From NCBI GenBank assembly GCA_017464745.1, contig JAFTYJ010000059.1:1-39881 (forward strand): a stretch of DNA of 39,881 nucleotides, read 5' to 3'. Under the pieces are notes generated by a model that was given only the letters and a program-made list of their open reading frames with translations, ran no database searches and was not told where the DNA came from. Below, one piece after another: positions 26,486-34,195 of this stretch (position 1 is the stretch's first letter; every line of letters starts with the position of its first letter). This DNA comes from Rikenellaceae bacterium (GTDB taxonomy: Bacteria > Bacteroidota > Bacteroidia > Bacteroidales > Rikenellaceae). A program made the translations under genes and the position numbers.

Positions 26486-26574
26486 CCTACCCTGCCGACA
26501 ACTGCAACACCGAATCGCTCAATGTGGCTATCGCAACTGCAATTATCTGCGCAGAGTTTCGCCGCCGAAAATAG
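26486..26574 (+). pseudogene. Orphan second copy of the methyltransferase 3' end
   Basis: The first 70 bases repeat 26336-26405 exactly. The remaining 19 still encode the conserved tail (EFRRRK then TAG at 26572-26574) but with different codons from copy 1 (EFRRAK, TAA). There is no start codon, and the fragment is cut off from the gene body by 80 bases. The pattern looks like the leftover end of a resident gene after another allele recombined in. Confidence 0.75.
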
Positions 26575-26611
26575 AAATTACCACACAATAAAAAGTGGCA
26601 CAATACGCCTC

Positions 26612-26647
26612 AAAACGACCTCCCAAAATTTGGCAGGTCGTTTTTTT
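26612..26647 (+). terminator. Terminator downstream of the methyltransferase locus
   Basis: A 10-bp stem (26612-26621 with 26635-26644) with a 13-base loop runs into seven T. The loop carries the -33 TTTG of the next promoter. Confidence 0.85.
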
Positions 26648-26660
26648 ATGCTTAATTTTG
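26629..26660 (+). promoter_or_regulatory. Promoter of the oxidoreductase/isomerase pair, nested in the terminator
   Basis: TTTG (26629-26632), 20 bases, then TAATTTTG (26653-26660), a full consensus match. The -33 element lies in the loop of the upstream terminator. The ATG of the oxidoreductase is 39 bases downstream. Confidence 0.75.
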
Positions 26661-26699
26661 GGGGAACAAACCTAAAAAACCTCAAAATACTACCACAAT

Positions 26700-27920
26700 A
26701 TGGACAGAAGAGAATTTCTGAAAGCATTTGCGGCGACAACCGCATTCTCGGTACTCAATCCGCTCGAAGCCGTTTCGGGCGAACGCAAAGAGGACAAAAA
26801 CCGCCCCTTGAAAGTTGGTTTCATCGGCACCGGTGCGCGAGGCACAGCCGTTATCACCGCTATGAGCCGCAACAACAATGTCGAAATTTATGCGCTGGCA
26901 GACCTTTTCCGCGACCGCATCGACGGCGTTCTGCCACACCTCAACAAACTCAACAAAGCCAAAGGGTTGGGTCCCGTAGCCGAGGAGAATATCTACGTCG
27001 GCGGCAAGGCCTACAAACAGTTGCTCAAAGACAAAGATGTTGATTTGGTTATCATCTCGACACCCGCATACGCCCACCCCGAAATCTTTGAGGCGGCAGT
27101 CAAGGCTCGCAAGCACGTCTATTGCGAAAAGCCCTCGGCACCGGACGTTTACGGCACACTCCAAATGAGAGATTGCGCACGCAAAGCCAAAGGTTTGTCG
27201 TTGGTTATGGGATTCCAAGTGCGTCACGCATCGGCCTACGACGAGATGATTCGCCGTATTCACGCAGGCGACATCGGCGAGGTGGTGACCGCACAACTCT
27301 ACTACAACAGCAGTGGCGGTAGTGGCAAGGCTCCCGCAGTGGAGGACGATGAGTTCCGCATTCGTCACCACTTCCAATATCTGGCTATGTCGGGCGGTAT
27401 CCTCAACGACCAGGGTATTCACATTCTGGACATCTGCAACACAGTACTCAAAGCCACTCCCGAGTACGCTATCGCGTTGGGTAACGACAAGGGCAAGCGT
27501 TATGAGTTTGGCGACACGCTGACCAACTACCACTGTGTGTATGGCTATCCGAACGATGTCAATGTGTCGATTCAGTCGTTGCAGATTGGCGATAAATTTG
27601 GCGATGTGTGCGCCCGTTTCTTTGGCACCAAGGGTATGGCCGAGGCCCACTACACGGGAGGTGTGTTCATCACAGGCCCCAACAAGTGGGATTCGAACAA
27701 CAACAATGCACTGTCGGATGCCAGCAAAAACAAGACCGTGAACTTTATCGAAAGTATCACCAGCGGCAACTACATCAACGAGATTGAAGACGCTTGCAAC
27801 TCAACCCTCACGGCTATGCTCGGACGCGAAGCCGCTCTCAAAGATGGCCGCATAACCTGGGACGAGATGTTGCGCGAGAAACAACGTTATGGCGACCAAC
27901 CCGACTTGTCGAAATTTTAA
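26700..27920 (+). CDS. Exported Gfo/Idh/MocA family oxidoreductase (twin-arginine signal)
   Basis: The 406-residue protein starts with a twin-arginine signal (DRREFLKAFAATTAF). A Rossmann NAD(P) site follows, GFIGTGARGT near 40-49, then the family lysine in CEKPSAPDV (EKP at 143-145) and a C-terminal substrate domain with GGILNDQGIHILDI. Tat export fits a protein folded around its nicotinamide cofactor before secretion. Such proteins oxidise or reduce sugars and inositols; some act as NAD-dependent glycosidases, so the reaction is not fixed. An exported sugar isomerase gene follows 30 bases later. Substrate unknown. Confidence 0.9.
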   Translation: MDRREFLKAFAATTAFSVLNPLEAVSGERKEDKNRPLKVGFIGTGARGTAVITAMSRNNNVEIYALADLFRDRIDGVLPHLNKLNKAKGLGPVAEENIYVGGKAYKQLLKDKDVDLVIISTPAYAHPEIFEAAVKARKHVYCEKPSAPDVYGTLQMRDCARKAKGLSLVMGFQVRHASAYDEMIRRIHAGDIGEVVTAQLYYNSSGGSGKAPAVEDDEFRIRHHFQYLAMSGGILNDQGIHILDICNTVLKATPEYAIALGNDKGKRYEFGDTLTNYHCVYGYPNDVNVSIQSLQIGDKFGDVCARFFGTKGMAEAHYTGGVFITGPNKWDSNNNNALSDASKNKTVNFIESITSGNYINEIEDACNSTLTAMLGREAALKDGRITWDEMLREKQRYGDQPDLSKF

Positions 27921-27950
27921 ATACTGTCTTAAACTCAGAACGAATTGTAT

Positions 27951-28841
27951 ATGAAACAGATATTCCGAATGATACTTTGCGCGGTGGCTGTATTGAGCCT
28001 TTCGAGCGCAATGGCACAAGAGGTTCACGTCGGACTTTTGGGCGGCGTGGGCAATGACCCCGAAGCAACATTCAAAAAACTGCACGACTCGGGATTCAAA
28101 TATTGCCAAATCGGTTACGGCCTCAACTGGGGCGAGGATATGGCAAAGACGCTCAAACAGTTGTCGAAAAAGTATGATGTCAAAATCAGCACTATGATGT
28201 ATTGTACCCCCGGCGGACGTTGGAACTTCCTGGAAGGCCCCACAACCATCGGACTTGTGCCGCCCGTCAATCGCATCAAGTATATGGACACCTACAAAAA
28301 GGCGGTTGATTTCTGCGCAATGGCCGATATTCCTGCAATGCACTCCCACTTCGGATTTATCCCCGAGGAGCCCAACTGCGAGTTGTATGCAAGTTTCATC
28401 GAGTGTATGCGCGAACTCTGCCAATATGCCAAAGACAAGGGCGTGATGGTGTTCTGCGAGACGGGGCAGGAGACTGCCACCACGCTGATTCGCGCCATTC
28501 ACGACATCGGTACGGGCAATATCTTTGTGAACTGCGACGTGGCAAATATGGTGCTCTACGGCAAGGGCAACCCCGTGGATGCAGTACGTCAGTTCGGCCC
28601 GCTGCTCAAAGAGTTGCACGCCAAAGACGGCAAGTATTCCACCAATCCCTACTACTTGGGACGCGAAACCAAGATTCCTCAGGGTGATGTAAACTTCCCC
28701 GAGTTGGTAAAAGCACTCAAAGAGATTGGTTTCAAGGGCGTTATGACTATCGAATGCGAACTTCGTGGCGACAACTCGGAGTATGTGCTGAACACCAAGA
28801 AATACCTCGAAGGACTCATCGAGCAGACCTACGGCAAATAG
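27951..28841 (+). CDS. Exported sugar phosphate isomerase/epimerase-like TIM-barrel protein
   Basis: I start at the ATG at 27951 (296 residues); an in-frame TTG six bases earlier adds nothing. Residues 1-23 are a Sec signal peptide ending AMAQ. The mature part is an AP-endonuclease-2/xylose-isomerase-like TIM barrel: VGLLGGVGNDPE, then MHSHFGFIPEE, VMVFCETGQE, FVNCDVANM, ELHAKDGKYS and MTIECEL. The E, D, H and E that bind the divalent metal in this fold are present in these strands. Cofactor-free isomerases or keto-sugar enzymes of this fold are known in the periplasm of Bacteroidota. With the preceding oxidoreductase it suggests a two-step sugar modification outside the inner membrane. A terminator follows. 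Confidence 0.87.
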   Translation: MKQIFRMILCAVAVLSLSSAMAQEVHVGLLGGVGNDPEATFKKLHDSGFKYCQIGYGLNWGEDMAKTLKQLSKKYDVKISTMMYCTPGGRWNFLEGPTTIGLVPPVNRIKYMDTYKKAVDFCAMADIPAMHSHFGFIPEEPNCELYASFIECMRELCQYAKDKGVMVFCETGQETATTLIRAIHDIGTGNIFVNCDVANMVLYGKGNPVDAVRQFGPLLKELHAKDGKYSTNPYYLGRETKIPQGDVNFPELVKALKEIGFKGVMTIECELRGDNSEYVLNTKKYLEGLIEQTYGK

Positions 28842-28864
28842 CCTACACACGCTCACAAAGCCTC

Positions 28865-28902
28865 AAAAGCAGTCGAAACACACGTTGTTCGGCTGCTTTT
28901 TT
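28865..28902 (+). terminator. Terminator after the isomerase gene
   Basis: A 13-bp stem with one G-T pair (28865-28877 with 28888-28900) and a 10-base loop ends in six T. Confidence 0.85.
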
Positions 28903-28936
28903 GTATATTTTTTAGTGGTAATCCAAAATAATATTG

Positions 28937-28944
28937 TATCTTTG
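28937..28944 (+). promoter_or_regulatory. -7 element of pdxA
   Basis: TATCTTTG (28937-28944) is a perfect TAnnTTTG, 26 bases before the pdxA ATG. The -33 region has no clear TTTG. Confidence 0.6.
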
Positions 28945-28970
28945 GGGTTTGATAGTAATGATTAGACACT

Positions 28971-30059
28971 ATGTACAATAACATAAAAATCGGCAGAACA
29001 CAGGGTGACACCGCAGGCATCGGCCTGGAATGTGCACTCAAAGCACTTGCCGACCCCCGAATGCTCGAAATCTTCACACCCGTGCTATACGCCTCGGCTT
29101 CGGCCGTGGAGCACTACCGCACGCTGGTGGAGGATGCCGAGAGTATGAACATCCGCAAGGTTTCGAATGCAGACCGCGCACAAGATGGACAGATTAACCT
29201 GGTGGTAGTTGGCGACAACACCCCCGTAACTCCCGGCCACGGTACCCCGGAGTCGGGCAAGGCAGCAATTGCAGCCCTGCGACGCGCTGTGGAGGATGCC
29301 AAGCAAGGTGCATTGGACGGTATTGTGACAATGCCCATCTGCAAGGAGAACACCAAAAGCGAAGAGTTCCCCTATGCAGGGCACACGGGATACTTTGGCG
29401 ACGAGTTTGAGGGTGTGCCCACAATGATGATGATTAGCGACGCTATGAGGGTAGCGCTCCAAACAACCCATATTCCGCTCGACCAAGTAAGAGGCAATCT
29501 CTCAATCGAGGGTATCACCACCAAGTTGGCAGAGTTGAAAGCGTCGTTGATTCGTGATTTCGGAATCGTTGAGCCGCGCATTGCAGTTATGTCGCTCAAT
29601 CCCCATTCGGGCGAGGGCGGTGTGCTGGGTAGCGAGGAGATTCAGATTATAACACCCGCTATTCAGGCTGCGGCCGAGCAGAAAATTTATGCGTTCGGAC
29701 CCTTTGCGGCCGACGGATTGTTCCTGTCGGGCGGATTTGCCAAATACGACGCACTGTTGGCAATGTATCACGACCAAGGGCTCACACCCTTCAAGGCTCT
29801 GACCCCCGACGGAGTGAACTACACCGCAGGACTCGACATCGTACGCACAAGCCCCGACCACGGAACAGCCTACGACATCGCAGGCAAAGGAGTGGCCGAC
29901 CCGCAAGCCACACGCAACGCAATATATGCCGCGTTGGACATCATTCGTTGCAGGGAACGTCACAACGAGATGAATGCCAATCCGCTGCCCCACTACGAAC
30001 GCGAAAAGGGTCGCGACGTATCAATCAGCGAATTGAAGTTGCCCGAACAACACGACTAA
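28971..30059 (+). CDS. pdxA: 4-hydroxythreonine-4-phosphate dehydrogenase
   Basis: The 362-residue protein carries the PdxA motifs: GHT at 137-139, TTHIPL (H167), NPHSGEGG (H212), MYHDQGLTPFK (H267) and RTSPDHGTAYDIAGKG. H167, H212 and H267 correspond to the metal-binding histidines H166, H211 and H266 of E. coli PdxA. It oxidises 4-phosphohydroxy-L-threonine with NAD in the DXP-dependent vitamin B6 pathway. The GHTE form common in the family reads GHTG here, and the N-terminal GDPAG reads GDTAG; I would not infer loss of function. It has its own promoter and is followed by an 86-base gap with a hairpin before thrS. Confidence 0.92.
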   Translation: MYNNIKIGRTQGDTAGIGLECALKALADPRMLEIFTPVLYASASAVEHYRTLVEDAESMNIRKVSNADRAQDGQINLVVVGDNTPVTPGHGTPESGKAAIAALRRAVEDAKQGALDGIVTMPICKENTKSEEFPYAGHTGYFGDEFEGVPTMMMISDAMRVALQTTHIPLDQVRGNLSIEGITTKLAELKASLIRDFGIVEPRIAVMSLNPHSGEGGVLGSEEIQIITPAIQAAAEQKIYAFGPFAADGLFLSGGFAKYDALLAMYHDQGLTPFKALTPDGVNYTAGLDIVRTSPDHGTAYDIAGKGVADPQATRNAIYAALDIIRCRERHNEMNANPLPHYEREKGRDVSISELKLPEQHD

Positions 30060-30074
30060 CAGAACAGAAACAAC

Positions 30075-30114
30075 GTCCGAGGTAGTTCCTCGTTGTAGCA
30101 AGGGACACTCGGAC
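30075..30114 (+). other. Structured leader hairpin upstream of thrS
   Basis: A 7-bp stem (30075-30081 with 30108-30114) is stacked on a 6-bp stem with one G-U pair (30085-30090 with 30101-30106), closing a 10-base loop. No T-run follows, so it is not a standard terminator. It ends 31 bases before the thrS ATG and could be a thrS leader structure or a factor-dependent end for pdxA. Confidence 0.45.
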
Positions 30115-30145
30115 AAAACCCAAATATTAACTAACTAAACAAAAA

Positions 30146-32080
30146 ATGATTAACGTAACATTTCCTGACGGCAGCGCTCGTAAGTTTGCAAAAGGAACCA
30201 CCGCAATGCAAATTGCGGAGAGCATCAGTCCCCGTTTGGCAGCAGAGGTGCTGACTGCCACCGTCAATGGCAAGGTAACAGACCTTATCACTCCCATCAA
30301 CGAAGACTGCCAACTCAAACTCCACAAATGGGAAGACCCCGAAGCCAAAATGACCTTCTGGCACACCTCGTCGCACTTGTTGGCCGAGGCTCTGGAAGCC
30401 CTCTATCCCGGTATCAAATTCGGTATCGGTCCGGCTATCGAAAGCGGTTTTTACTATGACGTAGATTCACCCACCCCCATCACCGAAGGCGACCTGCCCG
30501 CAATCGAGGCAAAAATGAGTGAACTTGCTCGCAACAAAGAACCTATGGTTCGCCGCGAAATCAGCAAGGACGAGGCTATGAAAACCTTCACCGAAAAGGG
30601 TGACCAATATAAGACCGAACTTATCGGTGCTTTGGAGGACGGAACCATCACATTCTACACCAATGGCGCATTCACCGACCTGTGCCGCGGCCCGCACTTG
30701 CCCAACACTGGACTTATCAAGGCTGTGAAACTTACCTCGGTAGCAGGTGCCTACTGGCGCGGCGACGAGCACAACAAAATGCTCACCCGTATCTATGGTG
30801 TATCATTCCCCAAGAAGAGTATGCTCGACGAGCACCTGGCAATGTTGGAGGAGGCCAAGAAACGTGACCACCGCAAATTGGGTAAGGAACTCGAACTATT
30901 CGCATTCTCGCAACGCGTAGGTCAAGGTCTGCCCTTGTGGTTGCCCAAAGGTACCGCACTGCGCGACCGTTTGGAGCAATTCCTGCGTGCCGTACAAAAG
31001 AAACACGGCTATGAGCAAGTTATCACCCCGCACATCGGTAACAAAGACCTGTATGTGACTTCGGGCCACTACGCAAAGTATGGCAAGGACTCGTTCCAAC
31101 CCATCCACACTCCGTATGAGGGCGAGGAGTACCTGCTCAAACCTATGAACTGCCCCCACCACTGCGAAATCTATCGCACCAAACCCCGTTCGTACAAAGA
31201 CCTGCCTCTGCGTTTTGCGGAGTTCGGTACTGTGTATCGTTACGAGCAGAGTGGTGAGTTGCACGGTTTGACCCGTGTACGCGGATTTACCCAAGACGAT
31301 GCCCACTTGTTTGTTCGTCCCGACCAACTGTTGGAGGAGTTCAACAAGGTTATCGACATCGTGCTGTACATCTTCAAGACCCTGAAATTCGACGACTTCA
31401 CCGCACAAGTTTCGCTGCGCGATCCCAACAACAAGAGCAAATACATCGGCTCGGATAAGAACTGGGAGAAGGCTGAGGCTGCAATCATCGAGGCCGCCAA
31501 GACCAAAGGACTCAAAACCGTTGTGGAGTATGGCGAGGCTGCATTCTATGGCCCGAAACTCGACTTTATGGTTAAGGATGCTATCGGTCGTAAATGGCAG
31601 TTGGGTACCATTCAAGTGGACTACAACCTGCCTGAGCGTTTCGACCTGACCTACACCGGAGCCGACGACAAACCCCACCGCCCCATTATGATTCACCGTG
31701 CACCGTTCGGTTCGATGGAACGTTTTGTGGCTGTGCTGTTGGAGCACACCGGCGGTAAATTCCCGTTGTGGCTGACTCCCGACCAAGCAGTGGTGTTGCC
31801 CATCAGCGAGAAATACAACGAGTATGCTCACAAAGTGGCCGACTATCTGTGTGCAGGTGATGTGCGCGCAAGCGTGGATGACCGCAACGAGAAAATCGGT
31901 CGTAAGATTCGTGACAATGAGCTCAAACGTATCCCCTACCTGGTTATCGTAGGCGAAAAAGAGGAGGCAAGCCAAACCGTTTCGTATCGTGTACAAGGTG
32001 AGGGCGACAAAGGCTCGCTCACAGCCGAAGAGTTCAAAAACATCATCCTCAACAAAGTTAAAGAGGAGATTGGAGCGTAA
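30146..32080 (+). CDS. thrS: Threonyl-tRNA synthetase
   Basis: The 644-residue protein has all domains in order: TGS (1-60), the editing domain (about 70-225, with [12 protein letters not shown]), the class II catalytic core with zinc ligand C336 in [10 protein letters not shown] (E. coli C334), motif 2 ([11 protein letters not shown]) and motif 3 ([11 protein letters not shown]), and the C-terminal anticodon-binding domain (about 540-640). It charges tRNA-Thr and clears mis-charged Ser-tRNA-Thr. The order thrS-infC is conserved in many bacteria. No Shine-Dalgarno sequence precedes it. Confidence 0.97.
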   Translation: MINVTFPDGSARKFAKGTTAMQIAESISPRLAAEVLTATVNGKVTDLITPINEDCQLKLHKWEDPEAKMTFWHTSSHLLAEALEALYPGIKFGIGPAIESGFYYDVDSPTPITEGDLPAIEAKMSELARNKEPMVRREISKDEAMKTFTEKGDQYKTELIGALEDGTITFYTNGAFTDLCRGPHLPNTGLIKAVKLTSVAGAYWRGDEHNKMLTRIYGVSFPKKSMLDEHLAMLEEAKKRDHRKLGKELELFAFSQRVGQGLPLWLPKGTALRDRLEQFLRAVQKKHGYEQVITPHIGNKDLYVTSGHYAKYGKDSFQPIHTPYEGEEYLLKPMNCPHHCEIYRTKPRSYKDLPLRFAEFGTVYRYEQSGELHGLTRVRGFTQDDAHLFVRPDQLLEEFNKVIDIVLYIFKTLKFDDFTAQVSLRDPNNKSKYIGSDKNWEKAEAAIIEAAKTKGLKTVVEYGEAAFYGPKLDFMVKDAIGRKWQLGTIQVDYNLPERFDLTYTGADDKPHRPIMIHRAPFGSMERFVAVLLEHTGGKFPLWLTPDQAVVLPISEKYNEYAHKVADYLCAGDVRASVDDRNEKIGRKIRDNELKRIPYLVIVGEKEEASQTVSYRVQGEGDKGSLTAEEFKNIILNKVKEEIGA

Positions 32081-32092
32081 CAACGAGGCGCG

Positions 32093-32121
32093 CTGTGGTG
32101 TGTGTACGCCACACACCACAG
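32093..32121 (+). other. 12-bp hairpin between thrS and infC
   Basis: A perfect 12-bp stem (32093-32104 with 32110-32121) with a 5-base loop. It has no T-run, so it is a weak terminator at best. It lies 34 bases before the infC Shine-Dalgarno sequence and may set the ratio of infC to thrS message or protect the 3' end. Confidence 0.55.
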
Positions 32122-32154
32122 ACACCCCTCACAATTTATACATTAATTTAATTT

Positions 32155-32171
32155 AGGAGGACAAAGTTATA
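32155..32171 (+). promoter_or_regulatory. Strong Shine-Dalgarno sequence and AUA start codon of infC
   Basis: AGGAGG (32155-32160) stands 8 bases before ATA (32169-32171), the codon that opens the infC frame at the expected length. Strong Shine-Dalgarno sequences are rare in this window, and AUA is a start codon that initiation factor 3 normally discriminates against. This is the arrangement expected for IF3 autoregulation. Confidence 0.75.
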
Positions 32172-32756
32172 GGACCTAAACCTTTTACCGGCGCACCCAA
32201 CCGCCCGGCAGGCGCGCCGCAACAACGCGGACGTGTAGTTAAAGAACAACCTAATCGCATCAACAACCAAATCACCGCCCCGATGGTTCGTGTGGTGGGT
32301 GACAACATTGAGGGTGCAGCGGTTATGTCCATCAAAGAGGCTATCCGTATGGCCGACGAAATGGAGTTGGACCTCATTGAGATTTCGCCCAACGCCGAGC
32401 CGCCCGTATGTCGCATCGCCGACTACCAAAAGTATCTGTACCAACAGAAAAAGAAAGCCAAAGAGATTAAGGCCAAAGCCGTGAAGATGGTTGTGAAAGA
32501 GATTCGTTTCGGCCCCCAAACCGACGACCACGACTACAACTTCAAACTGCGTCACGCTGAAAACTTCATCAAGGAGGGCGCCAAAGTCAAGGCTTATGTG
32601 TTCTTCCGTGGCCGTAGCATTACATTCAAGGAGCAGGGCGAAATCCTGTTGCTGCGTTTTGCCACCGACCTCGAAGAGATTGCAAAAGTCGAGATGATGC
32701 CCAAGTTGGAAGGCAAAAAGATGAATATGATTCTGGCTCCCAAGTCCAAAAAGTAG
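32169..32756 (+). CDS. infC: Translation initiation factor IF-3 (AUA start)
   Basis: The frame from ATA 32169 gives 195 residues. Starting at the first in-frame ATG (32283) would remove the beginning of the N-domain ([17 protein letters not shown]) and leave no ribosome-binding site. The N-domain has [18 protein letters not shown], and the C-domain has [21 protein letters not shown] and [12 protein letters not shown]. The first 35 residues form a proline/glycine-rich basic extension. IF3 keeps 30S subunits free and checks the start codon; non-AUG starts of infC are known to mediate autoregulation. The ribosomal protein genes rpmI and rplT, its usual downstream partners, are not here; queA follows. 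Confidence 0.95.
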   Translation: MGPKPFTGAPNRPAGAPQQRGRVVKEQPNRINNQITAPMVRVVGDNIEGAAVMSIKEAIRMADEMELDLIEISPNAEPPVCRIADYQKYLYQQKKKAKEIKAKAVKMVVKEIRFGPQTDDHDYNFKLRHAENFIKEGAKVKAYVFFRGRSITFKEQGEILLLRFATDLEEIAKVEMMPKLEGKKMNMILAPKSKK

Positions 32757-32813
32757 GACACGAAGCCACGAACTTAACGGTTAGTCGATTGTGACCAACC
32801 CCAAAATCCATTT

Positions 32814-32839
32814 GACAGGTGTGCTGCGGCACACCTGTC
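32814..32839 (+). terminator. Hairpin after infC, possible terminator
   Basis: A perfect 11-bp stem (32814-32824 with 32829-32839) with a TGCG loop. The downstream sequence is G-rich, then TCTTTGTTTA, so the T-run is displaced and termination may be partial. It resembles the hairpin ahead of infC in its GTGTG/CACAC stem core. Confidence 0.55.
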
Positions 32840-32905
32840 GGGTGGGTCTTTGTTTATATTCGACATCCATCGCAAGGTGGAGGTCAAAGAGTGCATCGAA
32901 AATCT

Positions 32906-34123
32906 ATGCAAGAGATTAATATTGAGGAGTTCAACTACGAACTGCCCGACCACCGAATCGCAAAATACCCCGTCGAGCAACGCGACCATTCGAAACTGCT
33001 GATTAGGGATGCCGAGGGAAACATCTCGCACACGGTGTTCTGCCGTATGGCGGAGGTGTTGCCCAAGGAGTCGTTGCTGGTATTCAACAACACGCGAGTG
33101 GTGCGCGCGCGAGTGATTATGCACAAACCCACGGGAGCACGGGTCGAGGTGTTGTGTTTGGAGCCGTGTGAACCTGCCGACTACGAGAGAGCCTTCACCG
33201 CTGTGGGCGAGTGTAAGTGGCACTGCATTGTGGGAGGTCTTAAAAAGTGGAAGGAGGGACCTGTACAGATTCCTTTTGACTACGAGGGAGAGCACTACAC
33301 GTTGCAGGCGTGGCGAGATGAACAGACCGATGGTAGCGAGCAGATTGTGCGCTTTGCGTGGGATGCTCCGATGACCTTTGGTCAGTTGTTGGAGTTATTG
33401 GGACGTATGCCTATCCCACCCTACCTAAACCGCGACACCCAAGAGGTGGACTACACACGATACCAAACCGTGTATTCGAAATTCGAAGGGTCGGTTGCCG
33501 CACCTACGGCGGGATTGCACTTCACGGATGAACTTATCGGCAAGTTGCGTAGTGAGGGTGTTGAAACCGAGGAAGTTACGCTTCACGTTGGTGCAGGTAC
33601 ATTCCTGCCCGTCAAGGAGAAAGATGCAACACGACACCCTATGCATACCGAGCACTTCGAGATTCGTTTGGATACCGTTCGGAAATTGATTCGCAAACAC
33701 GGCGATGTGACGGCGGTGGGCACCACTTCGGTGCGCACATTGGAGTCGCTTTCGGCGTTGGGTTGGCGAATTATCAGTCAGGGCGAGCCCGGTGTTGAGA
33801 GGGTTATCGGACAATGGGAGTTGTACGACATTCCCGAAGAGCGAAGCGGTGTAGAGTTGTTGCAAGCGCTGGCCGATTATATGACAACTCACGGCACGGA
33901 CAGGCTCAAAGCCGCGACACAGATTATGATTGTACCGGGATTCAAGTTTAGAGTTGTAAGTCGCATTATAACCAATTTCCACCAGCCCAAGAGTACATTA
34001 CTGTTGCTCATCAGCGCCTTTATCGGCGACGAGTGGCACAAGGTGTATCGTTATGCGATGGACAACGAGTTCCGTTTCCTGAGTTATGGCGACAGCAGTC
34101 TGTTGTTCCCTGCCAAGAAGTAG
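32906..34123 (+). CDS. queA: S-adenosylmethionine:tRNA ribosyltransferase-isomerase
   Basis: I start at the ATG at 32906 (405 residues). The frame is open upstream to 32819, but that part runs through the infC hairpin. Family motifs are FELP-like FNYELPDHRIAKYP near 7-20, NNTRVVRARV, AAPTAGLHFT, HVGAGTFLPV, GTTSVRTLE and NFHQPKSTLLLLISAF. QueA transfers the ribosyl group of S-adenosylmethionine to preQ1 in tRNA, making epoxyqueuosine. At 405 residues it is longer than E. coli QueA (about 356). Bacteroidota can carry a longer QueA-like paralogue, so the exact reaction is slightly less certain. Confidence 0.88.
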   Translation: MQEINIEEFNYELPDHRIAKYPVEQRDHSKLLIRDAEGNISHTVFCRMAEVLPKESLLVFNNTRVVRARVIMHKPTGARVEVLCLEPCEPADYERAFTAVGECKWHCIVGGLKKWKEGPVQIPFDYEGEHYTLQAWRDEQTDGSEQIVRFAWDAPMTFGQLLELLGRMPIPPYLNRDTQEVDYTRYQTVYSKFEGSVAAPTAGLHFTDELIGKLRSEGVETEEVTLHVGAGTFLPVKEKDATRHPMHTEHFEIRLDTVRKLIRKHGDVTAVGTTSVRTLESLSALGWRIISQGEPGVERVIGQWELYDIPEERSGVELLQALADYMTTHGTDRLKAATQIMIVPGFKFRVVSRIITNFHQPKSTLLLLISAFIGDEWHKVYRYAMDNEFRFLSYGDSSLLFPAKK

Positions 34124-34125
34124 AT

Positions 34126-34157
34126 TTTGGAAGTAACCGAAAAAAAATATACCTTTG
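34126..34157 (+). promoter_or_regulatory. Promoter of the dapF-hydrolase-rpiB operon
   Basis: TTTG (34126-34129), 20 bases, then TACCTTTG (34150-34157): a full consensus match. The -33 element begins 2 bases after the queA stop codon. The dapF ATG is 38 bases downstream. Confidence 0.8.
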
Positions 34158-34195
34158 TGATATAAGGACAATCACCAAACTCGACACAACCAACA

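Noticed and set aside
26336-26555. CRISPR-like repeat-spacer arrangement
   Set aside because: There are only two copies of a 70-bp unit, and it is protein-coding sequence; no cas genes are present.
30060-30145. tRNA-like structure in the pdxA-thrS gap
   Set aside because: There is no cloverleaf, no T-loop consensus and no anticodon stem; only a two-part hairpin. No tRNA-like sequence was seen elsewhere in the window either.
32283-32756. infC starting at the ATG at 32283
   Set aside because: This would remove part of the conserved IF3 N-domain and has no ribosome-binding site, while the ATA at 32169 has AGGAGG at 8 bases and gives a normal-length protein.
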